Of a stretch of DNA of 64,000 bases, positions 45,700 through 57,772 are shown in pieces. A program made the translations under genes and the position numbers. Each line of letters begins with the position of its first letter. Position 1 is the first letter of the stretch. Source of the DNA: Phyto melanocephala (Eukaryota > Arthropoda > Insecta > Diptera > Rhinophoridae); NCBI GenBank assembly GCA_941918925.1, contig OW799233.1, positions 82,652,055-82,716,054 of the forward strand, given 5' to 3'. The notes beneath the pieces were generated by a model. That model had not been told where the DNA came from, made no database searches, and was given only the letters and a program-made list of their open reading frames with translations.

Positions 45700-48647
45700 T
45701 TTGAAATTTTTTAAATGAAAAATTTGCCAAAACAAAGAATAATTAAAATTGCTCGTAGAAGCTTAGCTTTAAGAATTGAAAAGAAAATATTTAATTTAAT
45801 TTATTTCCCCTACTATATGAATTTTGTCTCTGAAATATTAGGATACATAACAAACCGTGTCACACAGTATGCGCTATAGTGAGTTCTAATGTCGATTTAT
45901 CTCAAGTTTTTTTAAAATACATATTTTTATTTTTTTTTTTATTTTTCAATTTATCTTTTGTTTGTGATTTCCAGCTAAACAGCTATGTATGTCATGTTGT
46001 CCCATATAACTTTTTGATTTGTCGTCTCAATTATTTATCTCCGTAATTTACACTTTTGTTGGCGTTGTTGTCATCTTATTCGTAGTCATATTTTCTTTTG
46101 TTGTTGCTTCTGCCACTTATTGCTGTCACTTATTTATGCACTGACACTCAAAGAAACTATGGCGCTCTATGAATTAAGTTAATGAGGAGACCTTTTCCGT
46201 TATTATCAACATCTATTTTCCATAAGTTACGATAATTGTATGAATTTCTAATAAATTACTTATTTTGTATGTCGTATGTGTGTAAATGATAGGCCGAGTA
46301 AATCTCTTGATAATTTGATACAAATTTCGAAAGTGGAGATTTTTTTCTATCATAGACCTGTGTTTGTTGGGGTTCGTAAAACTAATACCATATTTTTTTA
46401 TATATACATTTTATTTCGAGTGAAAATATGCATTTGGAAACAAAATTTTCCAAGTTAATTTGTAACTTGTGAAAGCGAAATTAAAAATTTGTTCATCGAA
46501 TTTAAAGTTATAAAGTTTAGGCAATATTTTTAGATATTGCTACCATTTTGCGTATATTCAATTATACAAATTCAATTATCATTTTAATTAACCATAAAGT
46601 AAGCAAATCAGTTTAAGTAAAACTTTACATGCAGTTATTAAAAGAACAAAGTTATTAGAAGAACGTGAAGCATAAATTCTAAAATAAATGAATAGTGTAT
46701 ATGCTTACATATGTATGTGTGCTGGTAATTTATATTTAAAAATAAAGAAAAATTACATAACAACTCATTTTAATGGGGGTTTAAGTTGGATAATTTTTAT
46801 ACATTAAAAACAAATAAATTTTTTCTTTAGGTGAATCAAATGATAATTTCACATATCCATTGTCTACTTAATAACTAATTCTTTAATTTTTTTGTTTTCT
46901 ATCTTTCTTTTATTCGAAATTTGAAGAGTTTTTCTAAATGTTCTTCTATACCAATTTGCTAATTAAAAAATACAAAAACTTATACTTCAAATCTGTTCTA
47001 TAAAATGTGCAATTATTTGTCGAATTACTCTGTATAAGTTTTAATTAAGTTTAAGTTATTGTTTTTAAGTGAAAAAAAAAAACAATTCTTAAAACGTTTA
47101 TTTTAAGGCAGTTAAAAATTTATTAATAAAGAACAAGTTGACTAAGTGCTGTTTCTTTTTTTTTTTTTTTTTATTTTGTTACATCACATATATCTAATTA
47201 TTATAGCCAAATTTGTACTACTATTGATACAGTTGACATAGAATTTTTTTATCTATATAATCCAGCACTTCCAAGATTGGCTCTTGTTTGTGTCCTAAAA
47301 CAAGTTATTTTATGTCCATTCATTTTTAAAATAGTTTGAAAATTTATCTCTTAGTAAAAATTTTTGGGTCTTAATTTTTATGTTTTTTTTTTAGATTTTA
47401 AATATTGGAGCAAGTCCTTTTATGTTCTGAGTTCTGTCTCGATATGAATATTTTGAAAAATTTTATTTACGTTTAAATAATTTGTATCTGTTGACCTGAT
47501 GTGGGAGCAAGAATCTATATAGTACGGAACATTACAAAACGTCAAGTAATCAGCTTTTAACTTTTCTGTAAAATTTTATTTAAGTGAATTATGTACTTTA
47601 AAACATCATTTCTCAGAGCCACAGACTGACTCACAGACTGATTACCTTTTAAATCAAGACCTGGTCCAAAATTAGTCAAACTGTATTTAAAATAACCTTG
47701 AAAAAATAGCTAAAATTTATTTCATATGTTTGTGTATATTATAATGCCTTTATATTACTTTATGGTCCAGCTCCAAATAAATAAGCGAAAAGTTCATAAA
47801 ATGGATTAAATAAAATAAATCTAAAAATAAAGGATTTTTCTTAAACTTTTTCCAATAAAATGTTAAATTATATGAAAAAAACATCCATGAAAAAGGCATG
47901 AAAAAAAAACAGCGGATTGATTTGTATCATACCATTGCTGTATACAAATGTACTCCATCTTAAATTCTGTAAAACATGTTTATGTGCTTACATATTAAAA
48001 ATTTTAAGTTAAAAATTGTTTCAACCCAATTTACTATTTCGAAAACAGATATCTTAACACTTACTTATGAATCTATATGAGTTATTTTAGGATTTGCTTC
48101 ATGTGTCACTTAATATATGTGACAATTTTAAGAATTCACTCACTTTTTAAAACTTAAGTTCATACACAAACAAACATATTATTAACATATGATTTGCATG
48201 TAAGATACCGTAAATATATTTTCCATAATTCTAAATAAGAAATTACTAAAATGAGTAAAAGAAAAAAAAACATTATTTGTTCATTCTTAAAAAACATTAA
48301 TCAACGACTTTTAAAAATTAAACTAAATTAAATCGCAATTAAATTATTTATCAAATAAAACATGATAAATGGTTTGACTTATAACTACTAAATGCAGCTT
48401 TATTCATTGAGCTTTAAAACGAATTTACCTTAGGAGGGGATATTTGTCTTCAAAACTTTAAGAGATCATATGTACGTATGTATATACGCACACACATACG
48501 AACATATTAACATAAAATGCCAGAAATAAAAATAATAAATTTAACGAACAGAAAGAAATTAAACAATATGTAGACAAGTTGGAGCCCACTATCTGCTCTG
48601 ATACACATTTTATGAGCGATAGCACATACTTATAAACATCTATCAAA
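45700..48647. other. AT-rich DNA, nothing recognised
   Basis: A+T-rich with homopolymer runs (T-run near 47158-47172). No repeats with defined ends or coding-like stretch seen. Confidence 0.5.
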
Positions 48648-48730
48648 ATGGCAAAACTTAGAAGTAATAAAGAAAAATATTCAAATACGAACAGAAAGGC
48701 TAACGAGCGTCGTCCGCACTCTTTTAAAAG
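48648..48730 (+). CDS. Candidate first coding exon of an unidentified gene
   Basis: An ATG in a near-ideal fly start context (tatcaaaATGGC) opens MAKLRSNKEKYSNTNRKANE, then RRPHSFK, and reaches a good donor AAAAG|GTAAAG at 48730/48731. The peptide is strongly basic. The coding part is richer in G+C than its surroundings. A possible acceptor tttttatag at about 48835 would add a short tail ending at a TAA near 48884, giving a very small protein; the real next exon may be elsewhere. No homologue recognised. Confidence 0.35.
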
Positions 48731-51700
48731 GTAAAGTCATGAATTTTGTAATAATTAATTAAGACGTCTGGACGGCCTATGATCTACATAAAAATGCGCG
48801 AATATTTTAGAAGAATATTTAATTATTTTTATAGTTGCAATAACTATTGCTTTAAATACTACTTACAATATGGTGTTGTCTAAGATTTCATATTATTCAT
48901 CCCTTATCAAAAATGGCTGCCAATAAAATGGTCTGAAGTCTTTCAACCCCACACATATCAGAAGCTTTTAAGATTTCATTAAGTTATAATTTTAAAATAA
49001 TTTCCGAAACAATTAAAATTTTTAAATTAAAATATATCAAATAATATCAAGTCATAACAAAAAAATTAAAAAAAAAAAAAATCCAAACTTACTTCAAGGT
49101 GAATAGAGTGAGGTAGTGGTAATTTGGTCTTTAAATAGCAGGAGACCAAATTATATCAAATATTTGCATGTATTGTGTATTAAGTTACAAACACATGTAC
49201 TAGATACATACCTACCGTCTGTTATATGTTTCACAAGAAGTTATTTTATGTTTACTATAATTAAAATCATATTAAATCTACAAACATACACATCATACAT
49301 ATGTATGTACATGCATACATACATGCAAAAGTATGTTAACAAATTTTGCAATAATATAAAATACAATATAATTACACCACATTGCTCCTGCATCTACACA
49401 AGTAAAAAAATGTACTTACGTTCTTACCTACCTATTGCGTCATTTATGTAAAAGTGTGTTTATGTTCTATTACAATTAAGTAACAAACATAAATTGCCTC
49501 TTTCCAGTTAGATTGAATATGTTTGTACATGCAAAAGTGACATTTATAATGCGACACTAACATTCAATTTCGAAAATTACGTCATATTTTTAAGCAAATG
49601 TTATTTAATAAAATTTCTTAATTGGGAAGTCGCAAAAACATTAATATCAAATTGTCAATTGCCTATTGAGATGCAAAATTAATGAGAATTATCTAGGCAG
49701 TCTTAAGATGCCTCTGGCGGCAGGCGATTAAACTAAAATGGATATAAAAAATTCCAATAAGTTTTTGTGTGTGTTAAGGCATATTGAATTGAAAAGGGCA
49801 TAAATACCAATCAGCATCGATAGACCTAAATTTAACAATTTTTGTATCTCTAAGATACAGTTTCATATTATTTAACGCAACAGTTTCCCGTCAGATGTCA
49901 CCTCAAGTATCTTTACACCAACACAAACATAAAACTTATCTTTCCAGACGGCCATGTTTTATTTATCTAAAACAGCAACAAAAACGTTGGACTAAAAAGC
50001 GCAGAAGCAGATGACAATTTTCTCTGTCACACCAATTGGCTTGAATATAAATACTACTACCACTACTACTACTACTAACACAAACATTCTTAACGAGACG
50101 TAAAACTGCCATGGCAAGGGATTGCAAACTATAGACGGATAGATTTTTTGTATCTAAAACTCAGGCGTGGCAAAACAATTCAAATTGTTCAATCCATATA
50201 CATACATACATACATATGTATGTGTTGGTCATAGCGTCTACACATTAACAGTGGAATTCCTAAAAATCTTTTCATACATTGTCATCAGAGAATTGAGAAT
50301 ACAGAATTAAATGCTATTTTTTTTTTGTGGTTGACAATACAGACAACTAAACTGGTTGCCACGAAGGGGTTTTTATCTGCAGTTATTAATTTTTCTCTGT
50401 TTTATATTTATCTAAGTGTTTGAGAGTGTGTCTGTGTTTAATTTGTTGATAAATAAATTTATCTGTAAAATTTCGATTTTTTCTTTATCAAGCCAAACTC
50501 ACACAAAATGTTTGTAACATTGCACACAACCGCTTTGTTTTTAATAAGTAAACTTAGAGAAAAAAATTTTCCATCTGACGCTGATTTAACATCTAAATTA
50601 ATTGTTTAATTTTTTAATAACCAAAAGTTTTCTAATTTGATTTTATGAAATACGTTGCTGTACATACATACCTACGTAGCATACAACGTAAGCAACTTCT
50701 AAATGCCGACGGAAAATATTTTTTATAAATTCAATAGATGCAATATCATATTTTAATTAATAATGCTTTTAATTTCGTAAAAATACTTTCATTTTGTTAT
50801 AGTATTTATCTATACATGCTTATTTTTATGTATGTATATATGTAGCTATTGCATTTACAAATATACACATATGTTTGTATATTTACATAAATCAAAACCT
50901 CTAAATCATTGCTGGTTCAAGATGAAATATACGATGATAACTGTATCTCCTGTATATCCAATTGTTATTAATTTAAAACATGTGTAGTCTGTTCGTAATT
51001 ACATATTTAAAGTTAGAAAGTTTTTCCTCTAAGGAAATTTTATTTGTCAATTTTATATTAAAAAAATTAAAGATATTTTAAACTTTTAGTTGATTGCAAT
51101 TTTAGAAACTTCCAGCAACAATAAATAGTTAACTGATCCTTCTGCAATTATTTGCACAAAGTATTAAGTTATCAAGATTCATACTTAGGATTTATAAGAA
51201 AGAAGAACTTCTTCTTATATGAAGGCTCTACAGATGGCCTTGATAAAACGTTATAGAATGTAACTTGAGTTTTTCAAGCAATAGGCTAGTATTTTGATAG
51301 TTAGGTTTTCAAGTGGTCAATTTGTACACAAAAAAAAAAATAATTAAAAGGCATCTCCAAATTGCCTTTACTAAACTTATTTTTTTGACAAATTGTATAA
51401 CAGAACATACTTCCATTAAACAGGACATTCGAGGGCGGTCGAAATAGAGAGACAACATGTTCTGATATTTTTCTCACTCTAATCGACACGATGGATTTAT
51501 ATTGCAAACATGTGCAAAAATTATTCGGATCATATTAATAAATAAAATAAAAATAACCAGGGCTTGCATCGATATGAATTTTTTGAGGACATCCCTAATA
51601 TTAAATGTTCATTAACCGTAATTTATTAATTCAGTTTAAAAAATATAATGATATTTAATATTTGTATCATTCCAAAAAATTATTTATTACAAATTAATTC

Positions 51701-52785
51701 ACAGGCTAAAAGCTCACAGAAAAGGAAAGCACTTGAAAAAAAAAATAAATTATGAAATTTTTCTTAAATTCAAATTTATTACGAAATAGCTGATCAATTT
51801 TTTGCTTCATTCGTTTTGAGATAGATTGAAGAATTTTTTTTGCAGTTTTTTTTCAAGGATGCCAGGCGTGACGATATTTAAACCATTTTTTAAAGAAAGC
51901 TATACAAAAACGAAACCGAAGAATTTTTTTGCATATCCTGTTATTTTAGACGATTTATTAATATTTTTATACAGATACTGTAGCAAACAAACAACCAGAA
52001 TATTATAATATTTTTATTGTTTTATTTAAAGTGTAGGTTAGCGCTTGTCATCATATTTAAAGAGGCTAAATCTGAATTGCAGATTGATTGATGTTGACAT
52101 GATGAAAATATATTTTTTATTCGACTACTCCAAATCGATTTAAAGAAAAAATGTTTAAGCTAGTTTGTGATATAAATAATTATTTATTTATTCATAAGGT
52201 TATTGCAATTTAACTAAAATAATATTCAATAAAAGAATGAATTCTTTTAGTTCAAAGCTAGTGAATGAAACTAATGAATTAATACATAGGGAATGAAGAG
52301 TTTAGAGTCAAATTTAAAAAACTAAATTAAACTTTTGGTGAACTAAGCTTTAATTGAATTAATTCTTTCGCAGTTCTGCTTACTATACATACCTCGTTAT
52401 ACCCTATATTATTAGAAAACTTAATGGAATAGGGTACCAATAATTTTATGTCTGTTAATGTTGTAAAATTTTACGTACCAATTTTCACAGGAGTTTATTT
52501 ATTGGTTATAATTTTCTAAGAGCTGCTAGTTTTAATGACCTTACATTCATTTAACTTTTTAAAATATTATTATCAAAATAAAGTCTACCTACTGAATAAT
52601 ACGAAAGAATTAAAATTTTACACAATAAGTTTTATATAATCGCCATTGACCGATTATTTTTACTTGAATAGTAATTTCTCAAAAAGCCCAAAAATAAGTT
52701 TTAGAAATACAACAACAACTTGTGTATATAAGACAATACGTCTCGTCGTTCTCATGCTCAATATTTATATTTTAATCACATTATT
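48731..52785. other. AT-rich DNA with microsatellites
   Basis: No gene recognised. (CATA)/(TATG) tracts lie near 49297-49325, 50199-50222 and 50826, and an (ACT)n tract near 50052-50076. Open frames at 51301-51507 (minus) and 51826-52008 (plus) have no supporting signals. Confidence 0.5.
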
Positions 52786-54020
52786 TTTATACCGGCACCA
52801 AAAAATGGTGGGGGTATATACATTTTGTCCTTCCGTTTGTAACACATCGAAATATCCACCGAAAAAGCTAGGGGGCTCAAATCTTTCTTATAGACAAGGT
52901 TTGTTTGGCATTGAAAATGGGCTAAATCGGAATATTAGGAAGAGAGTTATAGCTCGTAGTGCAAGAGTAGGTCGAAAAAACCGTGTCGTTCGAACATCGA
53001 ATAAAATGGAATTGTGTCCAAACGCATTAACGTACAGTCATGAAACTTCGAATATATATTTCTTGAGTCAAAACACTATCTCTCCCCAAAAATGTATATC
53101 CCTGCATTAGGAAAGGAGTTATAGAGAAAAATGTACGAAAATTTATACCGCGCAGTTTATTTTTCAGTATATTTTAAATTAAAAACCTAATAAAACGGAC
53201 AAAATTAGATGTACAATTCTGCAATTTTGCACACTTTGCTTTTTGGTGAGAGGCTTTTCTGTAACGGAAAATCAATGTGCCACGCCCACTTCCCATATAA
53301 CGTTTTACCTAAAATTCATATAATTTCTCTATTAATAAAGATTTTGGAAAAACAAAGGACTATATTGAAACATCTAAGTTGTACTCTTTAGCAAAAATAA
53401 CTTTGACACGCCTACTATAACGCCTACTTTTCACGTTATCTACCGTTAATGAAATTTAAAAGCTGATAAAACCGACAAAATTAGAGGTATGATGATGAAA
53501 TTTGCTACGTATACCTTTCTAATCAATGTAATTGTTGTGCTAAAAAGTTTAGGTGACACGCCTACTTTGACGCCTACCTCCCATATAACGGTTTATCTTA
53601 AATTCATGTAATTTCTCTATTGACAAAGTTTTTGGGAAAATTGAAATATCTTAGTTGTATTTATTAGCAGAAACTTTATTGACACGCGTTCTTTAACGCT
53701 CACTTTCACTAAAAGACTAAATTTACGAAAACATTTTACTATCATATCGAAGTTTTGTTTAATACATAATTTAACCATACAAATAATATCATTATAAAAA
53801 GAAATGATAATAATTTCTTAAATAATTTGTGTTTTATTTAAAATCAACATCGGCCCTTAAAATTTAACCACCCTCTACAAAGAAAGTGATACATATTTTA
53901 TTATAAAGAGATTATTCCATAGCGATTAACAAAAAAATAAATATTGTGCTTTAAATGTACACAAAATTGGTGGTGGGTATAAAAGATTCGGCACAGCCGA
54001 ATATAGTGCTCTTACTTGTT
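52786..54020 (+). repeat. Family B (Helentron-like) repeat with the mariner-like end
   Basis: Head TATACC-GGCACC..GGTGG-GGGTATA at 52786. About 130 bases including the (GTCC)n region are deleted right after cgaaatatcca. CACGCC-type blocks lie near 53281, 53408, 53558 and 53683. The 3' end is intact: GGTGGTGGGTATAAAAGATT, hairpin ATTCGGCACAGCCGAAT and CTCTTACTTGTT at 54020. At 53851-53875 it retains CGGCCCTTAAAATTTAACCA CCCTC, the end of the mariner-like element found in the 7.7-9.5 kb copy, with most of that insert deleted. Open frames inside are not genes. Confidence 0.85.
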
Positions 54021-54467
54021 AAATATCGTGGATTTGTTTCTTTGGCAAATATTTGTTTTTATTTACATATGTCAATCATTTTTGTACAATATTATTGTAT
54101 ACGGAATTGCCAGATAATTTTGACAAAGGATCCAATAAATAAATACATTTTAAGGTTTGATATTTGAAACAGTTCGACTTTTTAAATTCTAAATCATCTT
54201 TGAACACACATTTTCATAATTGGAGATGCACGTGAATCCCACACATTTTAATTCTAAAATTAATTTCAAAAAATTTGCAAAATTTCTTCACTTGCTTCAA
54301 ACATTTCTTAAGAACCTACAAATTTAAACTCCCTTAAATCAGAGTCTAATATTTGTTTTCTTCACAAATAAAGCTAGAGAATTCTTTCAGAATCTCGATT
54401 AAAGAATCATTGTTTCTTTTCATAATTTGAATCATATTTGTTAATCATATTTGAAGACTGTTCAAAA
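54021..54467. other. AT-rich segment, possibly the decayed tail of the next feature
   Basis: On the minus strand coding-like pieces continue in mixed frames, for example ERNNDSLIEILKEFSSFICE near 54415 and KKSNCFKYQTLKCIYLLDPL near 54175. The pseudogene at 54468-54680 may therefore extend to about 54070. Stops are frequent and boundaries uncertain. Confidence 0.35.
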
Positions 54468-54680
54468 TCAATACTTGTTATTAGTCGATCTGCACATGTA
54501 AAGCGCTGGTTTTGATACTAACTCTTCAGGTAGCAATTCCATATACACCTCATCAAGTGAAAAAAAATCTTCGTGTTCATTTATTATAGAAACACTGCAT
54601 ATAATTTTTATACGCTGATTTATTGGCAGTTGTGTCTTTTTAATGTAACAAGTATTGCTTTGTTGCCAATAATTTATAAA
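54468..54680 (-). pseudogene. Unidentified coding-like sequence, probably decayed
   Basis: A 70-codon stop-to-stop minus-strand frame of clearly protein-like composition includes TCYIKKTQLPINQRIKIICS, NEHEDFFSLDEVYMELLPEE and LVSKPALYMCRSTNNKY before TGA. There is no ATG at its start. A second frame continues with IDFEQSSNMINKYDSNYEKK beyond the stop, suggesting a frameshift. The family is not recognised. It lies between a family B repeat and a non-LTR element and could be a transposon remnant or a host-gene fragment. Confidence 0.4.
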
Positions 54681-54808
54681 TTATACTAACGGCCCTTTTC
54701 AGACCACCGAGGTTGGCGAACTGCGAAATTCCCCTATCAGATAGGGTGAAATATCTGGGTGTTATCCTGGACTCAAAATTGTCATGGAAACTGAACGTCT
54801 AGCACAGG

Positions 54809-55639
54809 GTGACGAAGGCCACCGTCTACTACACGTGTCGTGGGATGTTTGGTAGGAAATGGGGACTTACCTCTAACATGATTAAATGGATGTATACGGC
54901 AGTAGTACGTCCAATTCTCACTTATGGATCTCTGGTATGGTGGACTGCAACGGGGCGTAAATATGTTGTGGACCAGTTGTATAGAGTACAGAGATCAGCA
55001 TGCATTGGGATAACGGGAGCGATGCGAACTAGTCGTTCGGAGGCGCTGAACACTATGTTGCATCTCTTTCCTATAGCTATTCGTATATTGGCCACATCCG
55101 CAAGTAGTGCGGTGAGGGTTAATGCGACTGGCTGTTGGAGGTCGAGGACGTATGGCCATGCAAGTATATTGGCCACGCTGCCTTCGAGCGTGAATCAACC
55201 CTCTGACTACGTTACGCCCTACATGGACTTTGATAGGGCGTTCAGTGTTCTTATTCTCTCCAGGCGAGAGTGGAATGGGGGTCACCTTATGGGAAGCTTT
55301 GACAGCAGGATCTATACTGGCGGTTCTAGGATCGAATGTGGTGTTCGATCTGGTGTCTTCTCTGATAGACCGGAGATTGAACTCTCCTTCCGCCTTCCGG
55401 ATGATTGCAGCGTTTTTCAGGCGGAAATACTCGCTATCAGGGAAGCATGTAGGGTACTGAATGACGGGAATACCCACGGGAGTATTGGTGTATTTGTCGA
55501 CATTCAGGCGGAACTCTTGTCACTCAGGTCGTACATAACTGCGTCTAATTTAGTTGGCCAATGTAGAAAGGAACTGTCAAGGCTTGGTCAGCGGGCTGAC
55601 GTTACTCTAGTTTGGATTCCTGCGCATAAGGGCCACTAG
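54809..55639 (+). pseudogene. Reverse transcriptase C-terminus and RNase H, broken
   Basis: A 276-codon frame covers the RT thumb and most of RNase H. The RNase H blocks are RIYTGGSR (the first catalytic Asp of the usual YTDGS is Gly here), FQAEILAI (Glu kept), VFVDIQAE (Asp kept) and VWIPAHKGH followed by a TAG at 55637, exactly where GNERAD continues in the same frame. So two independent lesions disable the domain: loss of an active-site Asp and a nonsense codon. The Met is not a natural start, as the frame continues upstream of 54799 beyond a stop. Minus-strand open frames at 54922-55477 are shadows. Confidence 0.8.
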
Positions 55640-55739
55640 GGTAATGAGCGAGCTGATGAACTAGCCAGGAGAGGGTCTGCTTTGGATATCTCTAACGCAA
55701 TTGCAGTTGCAATCCCGTTAGGGACTGAGCACGTGTAAG

Positions 55740-56306
55740 GTGGCACGGCTTACGTGGCCCTCTTTTGATGCACGACGTACATTGCAACTTACCAGTCGAA
55801 GTCGGAGGGACATATCGAGGTTGCTGGCGGTATTGATTGGTCACTGGATGTTAGGCAAACATGCAAGTCGACTCGGACTTCCATCGAACGACCATTGTCG
55901 CTGCTGTCTGGATAGAGAGAAGGAGGAATCGGTTTTCCACCTTCTCTGCGAATGTGCTGCACTGGCGGCTAAAAGACACAGATTTCTGGACGAACATATA
56001 ATGGATGGCCTCTCTGCGATATCTAATGTTGGACTGAATTATCTGCTGAGATACCTCACGGCCACGGGGTGGATCTCTTACCCTTACTCTTGGATTTATT
56101 CTGAGATACATTACGATTATAACATGAGCTCTAACCGTTGGTTGGGGATATTGAATTTTACCCAATGCGTTAGCAATTCAATTAAAGAGTTGCTGTTAAA
56201 AATTTTAATCTCTCATTGGTCGGAGTTCATTTATCGGCAAATCGTCACTTTGATAATTTTGAGGCAAAAAATCGGCAAAATGCCGATAAATCTGCTGATA
56301 TGGTAG
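55740..56306 (+). pseudogene. C-terminal zinc-motif region of the same element
   Basis: After another stop and shift the frame reads SRLLAVLIGHWMLGKHASRL then CRCCLDREKEESVFHLLCEC, a C-X2-C-X10-H-X4-C-like motif characteristic of the ORF2 C terminus in this group. From about 56160 the frame runs into AT-rich sequence and is no longer protein-like. A shadow frame lies on the minus strand. Confidence 0.7.
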
Positions 56307-56768
56307 ACCTGATTGCATATTTTTAAAACCAATATATTTCTACATACACATTTTAGTCTCAACTACATTGGGAAGCCAAAAGGCAAACTAAAACAAAAAA
56401 TTAAATAATCTAATATTATGTACACATGTCAGTATGTAGTATCTGGATTGCCAGACTTATTTGAACCTTCTTCAGCAACTTTGATGTAAAAAAATCGCCA
56501 TCATCCCAAAATCTTCTTTTTCTTAGCTTTTGACAAAAAAATACTTTTTTTTATAATTATTAAAAATATTTTTTTTAAATCCTAAATAATATATATGATC
56601 CAAAACGATAATATTAAAATTTATTTAATTTTTACTTAAAAGCAAAGTAAAAGTGATTAGTGGATACAAAAAAGGTACATAGTTTGCTATAAAATACTTT
56701 AAATTAGTCGATTTAAAGAAGCAAAAAAGGATTTTTGTGGTTAGTTGTTAAAAAATATTAGTTATTCA
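56307..56768. other. AT-rich spacer
   Basis: Nothing recognised. It separates the LOA-type fragment from the microsatellite with R1-like insertions. Confidence 0.5.
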
Positions 56769-56798
56769 TGTGTATGTATGTATGTATGTATGTATGTT
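56769..56798. repeat. (TGTA)n microsatellite, left block
   Basis: About seven TGTA units, interrupted at 56799 by the poly-T that is the poly-A tail of the minus-strand R1-like element. It is the left remnant of the insertion target. Confidence 0.9.
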
Positions 56799-57452
56799 TT
56801 TTTTTTTTTAATTAACGAGGTGAAATCATCGAAAGACCCTGGTACTCAGGTCAACCAGGAGTGCGTGACTTTAACACGCTAAAACACCTCGGTACACTAG
56901 CCCAAAATCCCTGCGGAACTACCACAAAGCTATACATCGCAGGGGGGGGGGGAAGGTACAACACCCAAACTATAACATCCTATTACGGATTTTCTCAACC
57001 CTACGAAGTTCAGTGAGAACCAATCTACCATATTCACATACATACTCCCAACTGCGTGCAGAGGACAACATAATTTCCACTATATTACTGTGATCAACAC
57101 TACGGCCTATCATCCCCTCAAGGTGTATTCTCTCCCTATCAAAACGCGAGCACGAAAAGAATACATGTTCAGCATTCTCCTCGACATTACAATCACAACT
57201 CGGACAGAACGGAGAAGTATCATGACCAAATCTGTATAAGTAAGACCGAAAACAACCGTGTCCACTAAGCAACTGCGTAACATAGAAGTCCAGATCCCCA
57301 TGTGTTCGCCCGAGCCATGGGACTAAGTCAGGAATAAGAGAAAACGTCCATCTACCCTTCTCTGACAAGGACCATCGCCGCTGCCACTCAGTAATCGTTT
57401 CAATATCTGAGAAGCCTCTGATCTGAAGATCAATTGGCATCATTCCTGCAAT
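56799..57452 (-). mobile_element. 5'-truncated R1-clade retrotransposon, copy 2 (Waldo-like)
   Basis: Read on the minus strand: the last 160 codons of ORF2 (57452-56970), a 3' UTR that includes a G-rich/C-rich run near 56942, and a 13-base A tail ending at 56799. The 3' UTR begins and ends much like that of the neighbouring copy (aacgaggtgaaatcatcgaa near the tail), but the proteins differ at many positions, so it is a related subfamily. It is bounded on both sides by (TGTA)n. The 5' truncation occurs where copy 1 has the codons FVIAGM. Confidence 0.8.
56970..57452 (-). pseudogene. R1-clade ORF2 C-terminal fragment
   Basis: IAGMMPIDLQIRGFSDIETI, LDFYVTQLLSGHGCFRSYLY and the zinc motif CPSCDCNVEENAEHVFFSC align with the end of ORF2 in copy 1 (LSGHGCFRSYLYRFGHD is identical). 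The apparent ATG at 57455-57453 comes from the flanking microsatellite (..ACATG), not from the element. The frame ends at TAG in the 3' region. There are no internal stops, so the copy is young or short. Overlapping minus frame 57110-57301 is a shadow. Confidence 0.75.
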
Positions 57453-57600
57453 CATGTATGTATGTATGTATGTATGTATGTATGTATGTATGTATGTATG
57501 TATGTATGTATGTATGTATGTATGTATGTATGTATGTATGTATGTATGTATGTATGTATGTATGTATGTATGTATGTATGTATGTATGTATGTATGTATG
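57453..57600. repeat. (TGTA)n microsatellite, central block, about 148 bp
   Basis: About 37 perfect units of TATG/ATGT separating the two R1-like copies; on the element strand this is (ACAT)n. Both copies end in a poly-A tail against such a block. The repeated MYVC frames on the plus strand are artefacts. Confidence 0.95.
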
Positions 57601-57772
57601 TTTTTTTTTTTTTTATTTAACGAGGTGAAATCATCGAAAGACTCTGGCTCCCTAAATGCCAGGAGTGCGAGACTTTAACCCGCTAAAACACCCCGATACG
57701 CCAACCCACACGTCCCCGTGGAACTACCGCATAGTTTTCCGTCACAGGGTGGGAAATGCATTTCAACCCGCG

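Larger units (their letters stand above)
54691..56306 (+). mobile_element. 5'-truncated LOA/R1-type non-LTR retrotransposon
   Basis: The segment starts abruptly inside the reverse transcriptase (KYLGVILDSKLSWKLNV, then an in-frame TAG at about 54799). It continues with the thumb region VRPILTYGSLVWWTATGRK and VQRSACIGITGAMRTSRSEA, an RNase H domain (about 55310-55680), and a C-terminal zinc motif at about 55901. It is much richer in G+C than its surroundings. The order RT, RNase H, zinc motif and the wording of the ITGAMRT block fit LOA/R1-related elements (family knowledge). Beyond the domains the frame runs on to 56306, becoming AT-rich after about 56160, so the true 3' end is uncertain. 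No target duplication seen. Confidence 0.75.

Noticed and set aside
52646..53110. 154-codon plus-strand frame
   Set aside because: It is family B repeat sequence read through from adjacent AT-rich DNA.
54922..55477. Minus-strand frames of 84 and 160 codons opposite the LOA-type element
   Set aside because: They are antisense shadows of the reverse transcriptase/RNase H frame.
57434..57678. Plus-strand frames of repeated MYVC residues, also at 27017-27256 on the minus strand
   Set aside because: They are translations of the (TGTA)n/(CATA)n microsatellites.
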